NCBI GenBank assembly: GCA_034927445.1
Contig: JAYFPZ010000002.1
Coordinates: 61,728 to 125,727 of the forward strand
DNA: 64,000 nt
Source of the DNA: PHAA01 sp034927445
GTDB taxonomy: Bacteria; Bacillota; Syntrophomonadia; Syntrophomonadales; Syntrophomonadaceae
Direction: 5' to 3'
The notes beneath the pieces were generated by a model. The model made no database searches. It was not told the origin of the DNA and worked only from the letters and a program-made list of their open reading frames with translations. Shown here in pieces: positions 63,230-64,000 of the stretch; position 1 is the first letter of the stretch; each line of letters starts with the position of its first letter. The translations under genes and the position numbers were made by a program.

Positions 63230-63700
63230 TTACGCGGTTTGCTGCGTCCACCCATAGACGCCCGGCTCCCATACATTGCCGTCAACGTCAGAGACCCACT
63301 TCCCGCCTCCGTGAGATACCTTTGCGCCCTTGCTGTAGGCGTCATGTGCCCCTATCGGCTGTATCCACGTAGGGAACTCCTCGCCAGGGTCGCCGATGTG
63401 CGTCCACATGGACGGAGTCTCCGAGGGCTTGCGGTTCTGCCCGGCGTCGTTGACGTCGTGGATGGAGCGGTAGAGTGCCCCCTCGTCCCGTACGATATCG
63501 CCCGCTTTACCCCTCCAATTTTCATCCCACTGGACGAACAAATCGGGGTATTCGCTGATCGTCACGTCGTCGAGCTGCGCTTCCTGGGCCATCTTCACGA
63601 AGACGATCTCCGCGACTGCCTGGGCGTTGGTCGCCCGTCTTGCCGTGCTCCCGAGTTCCTCGAGAGACTTCTTCGGGGTGAGGTATTTGACATTACTCAT
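63230..63700 (-). CDS. Phage-tail-type protein with C-terminal carbohydrate-binding domain
   Basis: 156 residues; ATG 63700 has GGAGGTG seven bases upstream. The N-terminal ~85 residues are uncharacterised (LGSTARRATNAQAVAEIVFV). The C-terminal half has the Trp/Tyr/Gly-rich pattern of CBM5/12-like modules found on phage tail proteins: GAHDAYSKGAKVSHGGGKWV then DVDGNVWEPGVYGW. It is more GC-rich than its surroundings. It lies alone, with no lysin, holin or other phage gene inside the window on its left; an operon may continue to the right of the window. Confidence 0.7.
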   Translation of the reverse strand: MSNVKYLTPKKSLEELGSTARRATNAQAVAEIVFVKMAQEAQLDDVTISEYPDLFVQWDENWRGKAGDIVRDEGALYRSIHDVNDAGQNRKPSETPSMWTHIGDPGEEFPTWIQPIGAHDAYSKGAKVSHGGGKWVSDVDGNVWEPGVYGWTQQTA

Positions 63701-63777
63701 TCGTAGGCACCTCCAAACCCGGATATGGAGACCTCGCCCTCATGGATTAGATCTGTCAGCCTTAAAGGCAATGTCAT
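63697..63777 (-). CDS. Possible 26-residue frame overlapping the phage-type gene
   Basis: ATG 63775-63777 to a TGA overlapping the next ATG, encoding MTLPLRLTDLIHEGEVSISG then FGGAYE. No clear ribosome-binding site precedes it. The ATGA overlap is typical of coupled genes, so it could be a small gene or the end of a larger, broken one. Confidence 0.3.
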   Translation of the reverse strand: MTLPLRLTDLIHEGEVSISGFGGAYE

Positions 63778-63795
63778 TAAGATAAGCTCATGAGA

Positions 63796-63830
63796 AACCC
63801 CAGCGGTAGAAAAGTGATACCGCTGGGGTT
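63796..63830. terminator. Strong hairpin at the right end
   Basis: AACCCCAGCGGTA and TACCGCTGGGGTT form a 13-bp perfect stem with a 9-base loop. On the minus strand the stem runs into TTTCTC. It may end a message from the right. Nothing coding is seen from 63831 to 64000. Confidence 0.55.
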
Positions 63831-64000
63831 GTCGTATACACGGAATAACATGGAAAGCACAGGTGTTTTTGAATTTTGAGCAACCCAAAAGCAGATGCCC
63901 GAAAAGCATCTGTAAAAGTCCTATCACACATGTTAAATCTCAAATAATTCTATACTGGAACCCTACTGCTGAAATCGGATTTTGATATCTAGGAAATTGT

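Overview
The window reads as a chromosome segment of a spore-forming, low-to-moderate GC Firmicute of the class Clostridia. Gene content and order suggest a Syntrophomonas-like lineage, but that placement is from memory of synteny, not from a search. The evidence for a spore former is a Spo0B-like phosphotransferase between obg and rpmA, a SpoIVFA/SpoIVFB pair, and a LonB next to Lon. The order obg-spo0B-rpmA-rplU ... spoIVFB/FA ... rodA-minEDC-mrdA-mreDCB-radC-maf is the classic Firmicute division and cell-shape neighbourhood.

Layout. 1-10.3 kb is an accessory region of mostly plus-strand single genes: the tail of an Fe-S protein, a minimal nucleotidyltransferase, a VOC protein, PepV dipeptidase (minus), a decayed gene remnant, a YjdF-like membrane protein, a monooxygenase-like protein, a ketopantoate reductase-like enzyme, a pentapeptide-repeat protein, YccF plus a decayed second YccF tail, three GNAT acetyltransferases and a stand-alone E2 acyltransferase core. 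10.4-48.2 kb is a long, nearly all minus-strand housekeeping block: LysE exporter, proA, proB, obg, spo0B, rpmA, rplU, rng, a DUF2344/radical SAM pair, spoIVFB/FA, rodA, minE/D/C, mrdA, mreD/C/B, radC, maf, DUF4321, rex, phosphate transporter with its DUF47 partner, folC, valS, engB, lon, lonB, clpX, clpP, tig and tRNA-Gly. One plus-strand SEC-C gene interrupts it.

48.2-51 kb holds an unexplained 0.6 kb stretch, tRNA-Pro, a RelB/RelE-type toxin-antitoxin pair and a regulator made of an excisionase-type HTH fused to a periplasmic-binding-protein-like ligand domain. 51.1-56.2 kb is one minus-strand operon: FmdE, DUF4213/DUF364, FecCD-type permease, ATPase, lipoprotein binding protein and a methyltransferase. 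It is probably a metal or oxyanion (molybdate/tungstate-like) or metal-chelate uptake system, with an ACATA-repeat inverted operator in front. 56.7-59.8 kb holds an MBOAT/SGNH O-acylation pair and a MORN protein. 59.8-62 kb holds aroF-tyrA behind a terminator that looks like an attenuator.

62.2-62.9 kb is a five-gene tRNA operon (Gly, Arg, His, Gln, Lys) with a consensus promoter and terminator. It is flanked on the left by an inverted, 5'-decayed copy of the tRNA-Lys 3' part. The right end (63.1-63.7 kb) carries one phage-tail-like gene with a carbohydrate-binding C-terminus, next to interleaved inverted repeats. The observations I consider most worth checking are the inverted tRNA-Lys copy, the FmdE/DUF364/ABC operon with its operator and HTH-PBP regulator, the four TTAACA hexamers (Pho-box-like) before the phosphate transporter operon, and the families of intergenic repeats.
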